From positions 24,396,001 to 24,460,000 of the forward strand of contig NC_134025.1 of assembly GCF_964204645.1 (NCBI RefSeq): 64,000 nt of DNA, in the 5' to 3' direction. Numbering within the stretch: the stretch's first letter is position 1; each line of letters opens with the position of its first letter. Of the stretch, positions 1 through 14,200 are shown in pieces. Source of the stretch: Tubulanus polymorphus (Eukaryota > Nemertea > Palaeonemertea > Tubulaniformes > Tubulanidae). A model generated the notes under the pieces. That model was given only the letters and a program-made list of their open reading frames with translations, was not told where the DNA came from and ran no database searches. The translations under genes and the position numbers were made by a program.

Positions 1-2255
1 CTTTCTGTCGTGTTTTGGTTTTGATGATTTGTTTTAATTCTCTGGTTATTGATGTGTTCAATGTAGCTGCTGGTTGTGATTTAAGGACTAACCTGTCATT
101 CGATGTTCGACTATGGCAATCGAGGATTCCACTTATGGCAAGTGAGAATCCACAATGTTCGATAGTGTGCATTCAGACAACAACTTTCGGATTCCTCAGA
201 TTTAATAAAAATTTATCAATTTCTCATATTATTCTCATATTTCTCATATTATATCTATCATTCCATTCACCATCAGGACAACTAACTAGCTTATTCTAGA
301 AGCAATCTCTCTTGCATTTATGTAGATTTGACAGAAAATCTTCATTCTGTACTATGATGACAACCAAAATACAATGGACAACGCTTTGAAAATGCGCAGG
401 TTATCTTTATTTTTCATAAATTATTACAAAGATTTGACAAAACCCATGCACGGCGGGGGGCTGGGGATTTAAAAAGTTTCCCCAAAAGATATGATTATCT
501 CACAAAATTACAACTCGAGAGTTATTTGAGCATGCTTGTTTATATGATGAAAGAAACAAGTAGAAAAAATAATAGATTTCGCCCAATTGGTCCGATGATT
601 TAGATAGAGAAATAATCATAGGACAGAAAACTTTCCACCTAGACAAACAATCAACGTGACAGATGAAATAGAAATCTACTACCGGTAAACTTTGATATTC
701 ATTGACGAAGGCAAGGTTGAAATTGTCATTTTCTGAAGTTGATACTGACCAAGGAGGGGTTTACTGAATCAGTTTTAGATAAACCTGAAAATGTATTATA
801 GCAATGGTAATAGTATGTACCTTCCCAGTATAAGAAACAAGGAAAATCTCAACATAAATCAACTACAATAATACTCAACATCACCTGTACAAAAACTAAA
901 ATACAGATACATATATAATATATTATCTATTTACGTAACAAATAAATAATAACAAGATAATAATATAAATAGTGCAATATGCTGGTCCACAAAACAATAA
1001 TAGCAAGAATCACAGGAAGGCATCCATGTAAGACTTCATACTACAAGGTATCATCAATATGGGTACAACCGCATTAACCAATTAATTAGTATTCGCACAC
1101 GAGTAGCTTTTATTTAGCGAAAATTGCTACAGTTACAAGTCACCCATTTTATGAAAGCACCATACTTGGGGTGTTTTAACATTTTATAATTTAAAATATC
1201 AACATAGTCAAACCCACTTAATTTCGGATCAGTTTGATCCGGATATCTTGTATTCACCTATACATAAATGTACATAAATCTTCACGTTTAAACTGGATAT
1301 CTCATAAATGGCGAATTAGTTTCATTGGTCCTAAATGATCCAAAATCAAGCAGATTTAACTGGAGTACCATCTTGTATATCCACAACGGATTAAGAGAAA
1401 CATAACAGTCATAAAATGAACTTATTTGAACAAAATTGGTTTTTGTTCTCGGTCAAAAATCTCATTAAAAAAATATCAGATTCCATTTTCTATAGTTAGC
1501 CTACCTACATGTACAAAATAGACAAAATGGTCAATTAAGTTCTGGAAACCCAGAAGCAGCACAAATCCTTACAGATAAAGAATACTGAAGTTGTGCGTAT
1601 TACAGAAATTAGCTTTCACATGATCTTTTGAAACATATTCTAATGTATGGCACTGCAATACAAGTAATTACTCCAACCTACTGCTACAGGTGCAATTTAG
1701 CAACTACATAAAAACAAAATAACTCTAGTTTATATAAATAAAATGTCTTCCATGATCTTGCATGCAAATATAACGTGACATTAACTTTGTTATTGCCAAT
1801 GCTTAACAACATAAATTACTACACTATGAATACTACGTGCAAACTAGCACCAGTGGATATGTATTACTTGTTATATAGCTTACAAGAGGCAGACCCAGGA
1901 ATATTTTAGGGTAGCAAGGCATCAAGAGCACTAGTCGCTGCCGGCACCAAGAATAATAATGCAAAGCTCCAAAGGCTCGAATGCCTGTGGGAGTGGAAGC
2001 TTGGAACAATCATTCTGTAAGATTACTAAATGTTCATGTACCCATGGACAGTAATGGACTCGCAGTTCATGATGACAAATTTCGCATACTGCTACTTTCA
2101 TTGAAATTTGTCAGTACATCGCTTATCAAAGGCAAGAATTTTAAGCATGTCATGAAGAAAGGAGATGTAGTTTAAAAGGAGATAATGTTTGGTGCTATGT
2201 CAAGGTAACAGTTTGAACAATATTATCCAATACAATGTACAATCAAAATATTACT
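1..2255. other. 3' flank of the SMP/C2 gene, no other gene seen
   Basis: AT-rich sequence downstream (minus sense) of the stop codon at 2,256. I see no exon-like stretch of conserved coding sequence on either strand. The minus-strand poly(A) hexamer AATAAA occurs at 1,109-1,114 and at 406-411. Either could end a long 3' UTR of the minus-strand gene, but neither can be proved from sequence alone. Confidence 0.4.
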
Positions 2256-5200
2256 CTACATATTCGTCGGCCATGTTTCGCGGTTTTTTTTCTTGAATGA
2301 AATCCGGCTGAATGGATTTCGCAAGAAATGTCTCGGCAGCGACATCGTACTGCTATGAGAAAGCTCTAGGTATACTTGAATCTCATTTTCGAGTGACAAC
2401 CATCGCGAAATCATCATTGAATCTGAAAAATGACGACAGAATGTTTAGAATCGTATGATAAATATGATCAAATTAAGCGAGTTTCACCAGGTAGGATCAT
2501 TATGAACGTTTCACACTGATAAATATTCAATTCACTAACACAGCAAACGGGATCACTGACGCTGAACCAATATGCAGCAAGGGTGAAATAAATGTTAAGA
2601 CAAGTTTTTAGGTCTAAAGTCAAAGCTGAGCTGAAATTATCGATTAAATCTACGCTGCAAAGAATTACCTCGTGATTTTTCAACTTTCAAAGCTGTAACA
2701 ACAAGTTTAGATGAAAAAACCAAATATGTATCAGCTAATCAGATTTCCTGATGAATGATAGCATGTAATAAACTATAACTACATTGGCCTATACCTTCCT
2801 TTGACCTATGATACTATAGGGATTATGTGTCCATTTCAGGGATTCCAATGATATCATTTACATAAAGGGTACATTTTTTGAGAGATGTCTTCCATATTCC
2901 CAATGCGTAATGTGCAAATTCTATGTGCAACACAGGGTAAGATCTAATGTATGGTATGTATTGAACCTATAGCTGCCCAACACCAATTACTGATGTCAGT
3001 AACATTTTACAATGCTGTCAAGCTACCTAATGCCTCATGCGATCAATTTCACCTACCATACATATTGAACAGATTTTCTGAATTAGCATTGACAAACTCT
3101 TCTGCAATAATTAATAACCAACTAATATTCTTTAGCGCTATATGCGTAATGGAAAGAAATTCAGTTTCCCATTCAAGCTTTTATTTTGAACAATGAGGCC
3201 AGTGCTAGAATGTTAGCAAGATTTTAATGTGTGTATATACATGTATATATATATATATATATATTGCTTACCGGTGAAAAGAAATTTCAACGTGAAGCCT
3301 CTAGTTGCAACGTGCTGGTTCTTATTACTTGATTTGACATCGATAATCAGCAGTGTGTCTTCTGGCAGTCCACCACCTTTATCAGCCTAAACATAAAGTA
3401 GGAAATCAGATGTACCTCTCTTCATTGGTTACTTTACATGTATATTATATCCAATGAAGAAAGTGGTGGCATCATATAACTGCAATAGACATTATTACAA
3501 TGAGCAACAGAAAGCATGACTTGATAAATAAGGGAGAACAACAAAAATGGAACATCTAAGCTCTAACGCACACAAAAAGCACAGACCAAAATTTTGATTT
3601 ACCCATTCATGATAAGGAATATTTGGAAGGTGTATATATTATTTATTGTATATATATATGCATGTGTTAATCACCATGTATATGCAATAAAACATTACAT
3701 TATATTCCCATATCTAAACATATTCCAAATCTAAACATTTTCATTAGATGGTCTAAATGCAGAACAAGAATTACATTCACTGAATTGATAGCAGATCACT
3801 GCTAAACAACATCATAAAAATTACCAGCCCATACGCGTTCCCCTTCCATGGGATACATCCGAAATTAGCCGGTGCAAGCTGTAGATCAAAATCAGATCAA
3901 ATTTCAGTATGCAAAACAAAAATTATTGCCCTGAATGCAAAACAAGTCTTTTCGTATAATACACCCATACTAAAAAACTGAACCATTGTATACCCAGCTG
4001 TGACTATGAGTTCTTTAGTAAAGGATGATACGAGTTGATTAACTTGGGTTCAACACATTCAAATTGAAGCAAGGGTATCTAAAATGTTTAAACCCTTAAT
4101 GCCATATAGAATGGACCCTAAGCAAATAAGGCCAAGAATAGCTATGCCAAGGCCATTTTCAGTAAGGGAAAGCAAGCTCATCACCAGGTACATGTAATTA
4201 TGTTTCTTAAAATGTTCATTTGATTTTCCTACAAGCTTAGAAGCCAAGACAAAACCAGAAATTTAAAAAACGTAGGTGCTGAACAGAGTCGAACTCAAGA
4301 ACTTACCTCGAAATCGTAATTAAAAGAATATTCACCATTCGAATCATGTTTGCATACATGTGTTTTGCCGAGGACACGACCAGCAGAAAATCGACTGGCA
4401 CGTTGCGCTTCAGTTCGGCTGAAATCAACATAGGATTGAATTCACTTTCAATTATCAGTATTATAGATTATGAATATCGATTATGTATGTACCTGTCTAT
4501 TCTGATTTTGCAGTAAAGTGATCCTTTATTGTCACTGTCCTTATTGGTTCTGATTCGAGAAAGGCGTCCTTTCACATCATAATATTTTCCAGGTCCTGGT
4601 TCATTTAACTCGGCTGTAATAGTATTAAGTATGAATATGGTCGAAAACAGTAGAATCTTGAAAGATATTGCATATTGCACTGGTAACAGCATAGTTTCAT
4701 AGTTTAATATGCACTTACTTTGAGAACTGAATACTCCATTCAGCGATGAAACACTGAAAATGAATAGGTAGAATTTATTGAAAATAAAAACATAAGACTC
4801 CTTCTAATTGTCACATTGTGATACTTACGATCCATTTCTTTTCAATGTTTCCTCATCATTTGATGCACTAACAGTTTTTCTGAACAATCGGAACTTGCCC
4901 TTCTTATCGACGTGCACATCGGAATGAGCTCTGTTCAGCGTGCTGCTTTTCATTTTGATTTCGGGACTATCAAGAATTTCATTTTGGCTTTTGCTTTTAC
5001 GATCCTTCTACAAATTAAAACAAATATTTACATTTTCTAGAAATGATATACCCATAACCATCTCACTACAAAGTCTGGAGGTAACAAATCTGCCAACAAT
5101 AGTTTCCTATCAATAATCATCTTTCGATAGAATCTGATAAAAAAAAATCATTACAGTCACAAATTATGAAAAATTGTCAACTTAATATAGAAATGCAAAA

Positions 5201-8200
5201 TTGTTAGAACTTTCAACCTGTAAAGATGTTATCCAAATTCATGTCTCCATTATTTAACACGAATCACACTTAAAGAAATTTACATTTATGCAGTGCACAG
5301 AGATATGATAAAGAAAAAAGTTACAAAAACAAAACCATCAAGTTGTTCAAATAATTTCATATTCACTTGAGCAACTTGACACATATACATTTTGTTAGAA
5401 GGGAACTTTGTGATAATTTTGAAATAAGCCTTACCCCATTGAGATCATCTAGGGGATTAAACTCCCCTATTTTATCAATAATGTCTTTAAGGAATGATGG
5501 AAATACAGAATCCTATGAAGATAACAGAAATGAACACATGCAACACTATGTACCGTAATGAATCCTCTAAGCAACATGCACAAACGAGGATGTGATTTCA
5601 ACAACAAAATGTGATATAATTCATGGCATTGATATACATGAACTTTAAAATTTCACATTCACCAACCAGATAATGAATCCAAAAAGTAGCAACAAGAATA
5701 TCACATTCAAAGCTATATCTCCATATACTGAGTATACACTATCACTTATTTCTTTTTCCCTCTTTCAAGTATGATATTCTAGTATAATTCAATTAGGAAG
5801 TCTTACTATAAGTCAAGAAAATGTCAAAATGGAACTCATAGGAGTGCCCATTCACTCATAGCTTTGAATGTGTTTTTTCAATTGCGAGGCATGAGACCCA
5901 TTCCCAAGGCAAGGGTCACCAAATCATAGAATTTTTCTTCATGAGTGACATGCTTTGTGATACTATTCCAAAAACCATTCCAAAAAACCAAGCATTTGCA
6001 CATAAATGTGACCAAAAAATTGAAGAAAATCATCATTACCATCAAATTATGACCAATGATGCCATTATGACCATTGTTATAAAAGGCATTGAACCTCTGT
6101 AATTATTGAAAAATGAAAAGGTCAATAAACAACATTCTATAGGTTCAAAAATGAAATAAGACTGCAAATGATAAACAGGGCAGTATGATGCCATTATGGC
6201 CATTGTTACATGAAAGGCATCGAATCTCAACAATCATAGAAAAATGAAAGGGTCAATTAACAACATGCAACAGGTTCAAAGGAGAAATAATTAAGACTGT
6301 TAATGACGAACAGGGAAGTAGACTCCACTCAAGTAGGATCAGATCATCTTGGGATAACCGCTCAACATTTTTTGTGACATTTCATATGAAATACAAACGT
6401 ATATACCAATGAAATACAAATGTACATATCATCCAACTTGGATATCACTTAGACACATTTTTACGGTCCCAAAAGATCCGATTTCAGCAAAGTCTACTGT
6501 ACTTATGTTAACAATACAAAATGAACTACCAGTAAACAGAAATCCAACAACATTCGCGGGAGATATAGAGGAATTTTCATTCTAACTGCAAAACTTGGAA
6601 AATGCAACAACTTAAAATGTGTGAAGAATGTACACAGAACCAAGAAAATTGAGATTTTGTGGAGTAATATTTCATAGCAAGTAAAATAAATAGTGAAACA
6701 GCAATATTATAGGGTAAAAGCACTTACTCTGGTGTTATGCTATAAATCATTACATAAGAAGACATTTTGCATCTGACCAAAAATATATTTTTTTACGTTA
6801 TCAATAAGTCAAGCCTTTAGGTAATGTTCATATATGGCAGTTAAAAGATATCATTTTTTTCTCTAGCACTGAAGACTTTATATCTATATTTGAATGAATA
6901 GAACAAATATTTGAGATCTTTCTCCAACTACACGTAGTGGCGTACATGCAATAGATTAAATCTTGATTAATCACGCAAAGCAAAAGCAATAGGTACATAA
7001 TTTTTAAGAAAAATTTTATTAATTACGTTGGAAGGTGGCGTTGAAGTGGATTTATCTCCTTCAAAAACCTAATTAGTAGATATACATATATATTCAAACT
7101 GAGAGGATTAAACAAAAACCAATGCTTGTATACTGACGTAAGAAAAATGGGTACACGTTAAAAATATGAAAACAAGTATATGAAATCATACTATTCTACG
7201 ATTATTTGACATTCAGATCCTACAGAAAATGCTATGGTGGTGTTTACCTCATCAGCATCTACATTATCTTCTGAAAAGCTTTCAATTTGTTTGAGGCTCT
7301 CCTGAAATGCAAGAGATGAAATTCATTTTATGGACACAAAAAATAATTGAATGATGACAAACATTTCAATGATATTGAGACCTAGTCAGGGTATCGACGA
7401 TATTTACCTTCATGTCATCTTTAAGCACCTTTATCGCTAATTGTATTTGTCCAGTCTTGGCTTTTTGTAAAAGATACCATCCTGGTTCTCCCTATACCAT
7501 ACATACAAATAAATGTAGAGATAATCAGCGAGGAAAACATAGTAAAAGCCATAACTCAAGAATTTATTACAAACTCACGATAGTTGAGATTCTGCGAAGT
7601 TCATCCAATGTTAACGTTAATGTTCCTATAAAATCTTTCATGAATAGCGGATCCCTGTCCCAAACAACCTGAAACGACACAAATCAGGCAAACAATGAGC
7701 CATATCTAATCGCGAAGATATAATAAAATTGACCAACAGAACGAAGAAATAATACTCTTACTATTTCTAATGTCTCGTCATCTTTTGGTAGCTGCATAGT
7801 GACCCACTCATCCCAAACTGGATTCAACGTCTTTTTCTTTACAGTTGTCTGAAACTTCTTTTCCTTGCCAATTTTTACAACACAGAATGGGTCACTTAAA
7901 CCTGTATGGAAAAATGGAAAATTTCATCTCATAATGAACCCATAATCCCTTACAGAGGCTCATTAAGATAAAATGATTCAAATTTCTCACCATTTTTATC
8001 TTTTGCAACCAGATCTTTGGCTTTGATAATATTTAATTCGAGCAGACCATGTCCTGGAAGATTTTGATCAAAGGACATTTCAATGGCTGAACGTCCATAA
8101 CACGTGAGTTCAGATAAAGATAAGGATAATACTGTACCTGCACTCAGAAGCCCAGAAGGTAATAGCTTGTTGTTAGACTGCACATTCTGAAAAAATAAAA

Positions 8201-11200
8201 TACACTTGTAATTCTATTGTTTATATGTGCAATATTCTGCTTGCCGACACCAGAACAGTATTTCACAAAAATCACAAAATACCAATCAGTAAGCATGCAA
8301 GTATGCATGCATTTTTTTCTAAAGCTAAATAAGTCAATAAGTGTTATCCAAATTGCAGTATTACATTGTGTTTCAGTGTAAAAATTAAAGTCACCCTCAT
8401 AACACCTCAATAACATTCTGAAGCTGTTAAGTTTAACAGCCGGCAAACCCATTATTTACTTGCTTAGTGTTCAAAAGGCTTGCTCATTCCATTATGATTT
8501 TTATGTAAAGTGTACAACCAACTAAATCAAATTCATACTAAGTGTTTCCTTAACCAAGAAATTCATTCAGACAGTGTCAATACTCACAAAGTCACAAGCT
8601 AGTGTTAATTTTGACATGCATTTACAAAGTTATTTTGTGAGCAAAAGCTTCATGAGTAAATTGTGACGATTGAAAATAGTAAATTTACCATCACACCAAC
8701 TGTATTACGTCCCTGAATAAAAGCATGTTATTTCGTCTATTAATTCTTTCTAATTATTAAGAAAGCACAAATAAAAATGAATAAAATACCATTGATGAAC
8801 ACAGGAAGATGCGCAAGACATTAGAAAGCTTATAAATGAATAAGAGAAATCGCTGAATTAAGCAAACATCAAAATTGATTACAATCATACCTGCAGTGTT
8901 TCGCTTAGATCATCATTTTCATTATCAGATGTGCCATGAACGTTGACTGAAAAAAAGAAGAAAATATCACAAATTAATTATCGTTTATTAGTTATCAATA
9001 CAGACAGATACCCATTAAAATAACATTAGCACCATTTTAGTTGCTAGGATCATAATAGAAAAACACCAGGTAAATTCAGAAACAATCTCCTGAAAAATTG
9101 TTGAAAAGCACAAGGTTTGGAACCATAAAAATTCTGGTGACAAGCACACAAGAAAGACACATAGGAGACTTCACTTCATGGAAAAAGATTCATTTCAATG
9201 ACATGCTTATTTAAAAACAAAGGAACATAGCAGGGATGAGGAAACTACGATACAGAACAAAGTTGCAAAGAAAGGTTTCCTTCTTCAAACTTTCAAACCT
9301 GAACTGAAAACATTGAAGGATGCCTCAACTGATCATCAAAACTTCAATCAAGCTTTAAATGTAAGTGCGCTTTTAATGGATCAACTATGGAACATCGTGA
9401 ACACTGATTGTTATCAAAGTATTGTAAACGTAGTAAAATAAGAATAAAACTTTGATAAAGAACAGTGTTAATTCGAATAGTGATGTTAATTTTCATTAAT
9501 AGAAGATAAATGAGATCCGAAGAGCAATCCTTTAACAAATGATGCACTTATACTCACTGGACTGGGTATCAGATTGTACATCAGTGACATCATTCCAATC
9601 ATCTGGGCATAACACGTGAAGATGTTTTTTTATGAATATACTGAACAATCAACCATGATGAATTTCCTCCCCTCCCACAGAGGACATTTTCAAGAAGACA
9701 AGTACATGTATGTTTAAATGAACATACATTTAGATGATGCTAATACATGTACAGTAGTTATCAAGACAGAAAAGTGTGAAAATTATCACTGTCTATAATG
9801 GTGGAGTTTATTTTTCATGCAGGCTATTATTGTCTTCAGTTCTAAAATCTGTCAGTAACAGCAGGTCTACCATAGATTCATAAAACATTCAACTACCTTA
9901 ACATTTAAATCAAGCGAAAATTATTGAATGACTTTTTCTAAACCTTTAAGAATATTTACCTGCTCTTGCTACGCTTGCAACTGGTCGGAACACGCATGAT
10001 ACGATTATCGATCCCAATGCATCGTCATCAACTTTACCAACATTCAAGATATTGTAACTAAGATTTAGAGTCTTGTATACGACATATGGCTCTTCCTGAA
10101 ATGAAGACATTATCAACTGATATGAAATGGACATTAATTCGATTCAACTCATAGAAAGTTTTTCCAAATAATTAGTAGAATCGTACCGGTGACAATGTGA
10201 TATGTGTAGTACCCATGAAATCATCGTCGTTGGCATCATAGCCATCCCAGTCGTAGATGAGAAATGATAAATCAGTCTGAATAAAGAAAAAACAAAATAA
10301 AAAACAAAGTAGCAAATTAGCATGGCTAAAAGGTGCTAGAAATCTAGCCATGTAGGAACTGAATGTACATAGTCACAATAAAGCTACTAGCCTTTGTGAA
10401 GTCATCCACGAAGAATTCAGCAGTCTCATCCCATTTAGGGTTTCGTGTACAATTCACATAATTACTGGTTTTCACCTGAAATCAAAGCAGAATTCATAAT
10501 TATGGGCCAGTGCATTTTGTGTCATTCATTAATTTTTTGGGGACCTCAAAGGGAATCAATGGACTTAATAAACATACCCGTTTTCTATTGGCAAACAGTA
10601 CAAAGTATGGATCAGATGTGCCTGATCTGTCCATTGCGAGTAAATTAAGGCCACCATGTACAGTCACAAACATAACACCAGCTGTACCTACGTATGTAAA
10701 AAGTATTTTTTCAGTAATGATGCCGAGGAGCTAGTTTTTGCTTAGAAAAGTGCAGATGAAAACTCTATAAAATTTGAGTTTCCTAACCAACTCACAAGTA
10801 CTGTAATCAATATCAGTCTCGGGTTTGGGTTCCATTTGTAAACTGAGGAGGTTCACTTCTTTTACCGGCGTATAATCCATCACAACTGTCAACTTGGTGT
10901 CGGCTTCTTTCGTTGTTTCAAGTACAGCTTCAACCCTGCAACGATATATTTCACATTGAAAACTATTGAACTGCTAACTAACTCAGGGCCGGTGTTCAAA
11001 TTTAAGATATCGATCAATAATAACCTTTGTAATGTAATTGATTACATGTGGCACAAAACATTAAAGCCATGCATTGAAATTTTTAGATTTATACATCTGG
11101 TTTTATACTAAAGGTCTGTTACTTTAACTAAACATATGTTCATAGAAACTGACAATATGTATAGTTCTTACTACATATAGTATCGATTTTAAACAACTGA

Positions 11201-14200
11201 TTATACAAACAATACCAATTTTCAAAAGTAACAGTTGTTTTGGAGACATATTACATACAATGTAACGAATTTCTCTACTCACCGTCCACCTAGTAAATCA
11301 TAGCTGCTCAATAACAAATCGTAACTCATTAACGTTACACTGCTAAACATTCGTTTACATTTCGCTTTAATCATCATCTGAAAAGCGTTGAATTGAAAAA
11401 CCTGTAGGCCTATGGTATGATTGATTCTTACAGAGTAGATTTATCTAAACGTACGTAACTATAAAGAGAAATATTGCAGTAAATTTGTTACTGGTACTCA
11501 AGGGTATTATTGGGCATTTCATTTTTTCTAATTTCAAATCATAATTCTCTTAAAGAAAGCCATATTGATTCATTTTATATGCTTATAAGTAAATTGTACT
11601 ATTGGCTGTACATTGCAAAAATCTGTACTCATAAGTCTAAGATGAAAATATGATGCAAAAGCACTATTACAGCCTTAGAAAATATTTCGTTTTATGTAAT
11701 ACATAGTGGTAAAAATTGCCATACCCTATCTTTTTTGTAATCGTACACAAGGAATGAACATGTTTCCTGCCAGCCATGATTACCCTGCGTTTCTTTTGTC
11801 TCATGGCTCTGTTCACCGAGGCTGACTTTACAGAAACGAATATCAGAAATAGAGTGACCTGAAAAACAAAGAAAAAATTAAAAGGAAATGTTTCTAAATG
11901 ATGTACCTGATATGAATACATCGACCCCCCACAACAGCTCACAATTCGACTGATACTAAGTAACAAGTATGTTTTCAATAGACAACCTAAAATCTTTATT
12001 GCTACAAAATTATGAAGCTTTAAATTGATCACACCATATAACTCGATAGAGCCCCATAGCCTTAACCATAAGAATTCATATTTGCCCAAGTTTGACTACC
12101 GAGCTATCAACATTACCTTGTCATACAATTTTGTATGAAATTATGGAGAAATTAATATTTCATTAACTGATTATAACATGTAACTTCATATACATGTACA
12201 CCTGTGACTACTGTGCAACATCTATGTATTATATGTTTAAATTGTATTGCCTGCACCAGGTGCCAAGCTTCAACTCCACCAGTACCAGGTATATGATCAT
12301 ATACCATTATTATTCAAACTCTATTCACACAGACAATAATCAGAAACAGAAATTAATGTGACGCCTGACAGCATTTTGATTGACAAATACGTTTAAAGAA
12401 TCTGTTTTCATTCAAAATCCTTTAGATGAAGATACATGTACATTCGTTTTGAGGGGGGGAGAAATTCAAAGATCTGAGGCATCGATGATTTGCCAGGTTT
12501 AATAGCATACCCGGTACTTTAAATTCAAAACAAAATGATTTCTTTTTATCGGTGCTGAAAAAAATACAAATATCTTTAAGTCATGGATAAGATAATCAAG
12601 TTTCCCATTGACACCTGGACTAATTATAGAGAGGGTCTTGACCACCCCGGCACCTGACTTAGCTGATTAATTGGATGGATTAGTAGCAAAGAAGATAATT
12701 CTAAAAACAATGATGATGACATTTAGGAGCAGAGCTGATCAGCCAATTCATTACAAAGCTCCATTAATTGTCATCAGGGAAGTTCCATAATCTCTGCATG
12801 TAGAAGCATAATCAGTTAAAGTAGTGTGCATTGGTGTGCATGTAATTAATACCTTCAGATGAAGTGTCATCAGATTTTGCTGAAAGGCAAAATTGCTACA
12901 TTTTAAATTGGTTTGGTTAATTCTATATAAGGTCACACCGCCCTGATTCTATCGACCACAACAGTCACACACCAAAGGAGGCCTATCAAGATGAAAGCGA
13001 TGATTTATGAAACTGTTTGAACAGTACTAATCTATGCAATAATGAAATGAACGAAAATATCAAACAGAACATTATAAATTCATGCGAAATGTATATAGCA
13101 AAACACACAGCAAAATCTTCATACCTGAAACTTGTGAAGTATCGCCCTTTATCGTCAATGTCAGAACACCTTCGGCTGTGGAAAAAATCACGGAAAATAT
13201 TCTTTTAACTTTGCATATTTATCGAACAACAGGATTTACCCAGTTATGGCGATAGAAAGAGTTTCCGAAAAAACATTATTCTCACCAAAAGTGTTCGGAG
13301 AACTGCTATAACTTGGTCCCGTTGATTCTTTCATTTTTGTAAGATCAATTTCGTAACGCCATGGATCGACCATTGTGAGTTGTAAAGCGTCGATGACGAA
13401 GTCATGAAGCCAGTTCTTCAATCCTGGAATATCACTGACCTGGAGTGCTTTTAGCACCTTTACAGAAAACCAAATCTTTGGCCTAAAGAAAAGTTTATCC
13501 ACTGAATGCGCTAATAGTTCTCATACCATATTCCAGATTTAAACAGGTTTAGATTTTTGATGCAGTTGAATACAGTTTTTCTATTTGGTTTGATATCATA
13601 CTTACTTTTCTGTGAAAGACACTTGGGCTTTGGCAATGTGAGGAAATGGAATGTTTTGGTTAAAATGTAGCGTAATCTGTAGATGGCCAGATATATTCAG
13701 ATTTTCGACGACGATATCAGGACCAGTATTCATCCTGTACAGAAATAGCAATACCTATGAGTTAGAAGACTTCAGCAATAGAAGAAACTGGAAAAATGCT
13801 TGGGTTACAGAAAACAAAATATTGAAACAAATTTACAACACTGCAGCTCGAATCAGTTACTGGTAAATTTCAATGAAAACAATTTCAATGAAAACAATTT
13901 GAAACTGACATAAGATAAACATAATTCAACAAATTTTTTTGATGCCGTAAAAAACCGTTACAATAATGTTTACATATATTGATACCTATTTGGCTTTATC
14001 TAAAGGGTTCTGTGTGAGTACCGTAGATGTGCTCTATGTCATCAATATTGGCATTTCAAAACAATCTCAATTGCGAATTTTGGCATTATTTTCTATTAAA
14101 CATACTTCATAACTCTTATTTTTGATAAGGGTTTTTAAGGGTTTCTGTGTGAGAACTATGTCATCTATACATCGGGGATACACTGGTTGCCGGCCAATTC

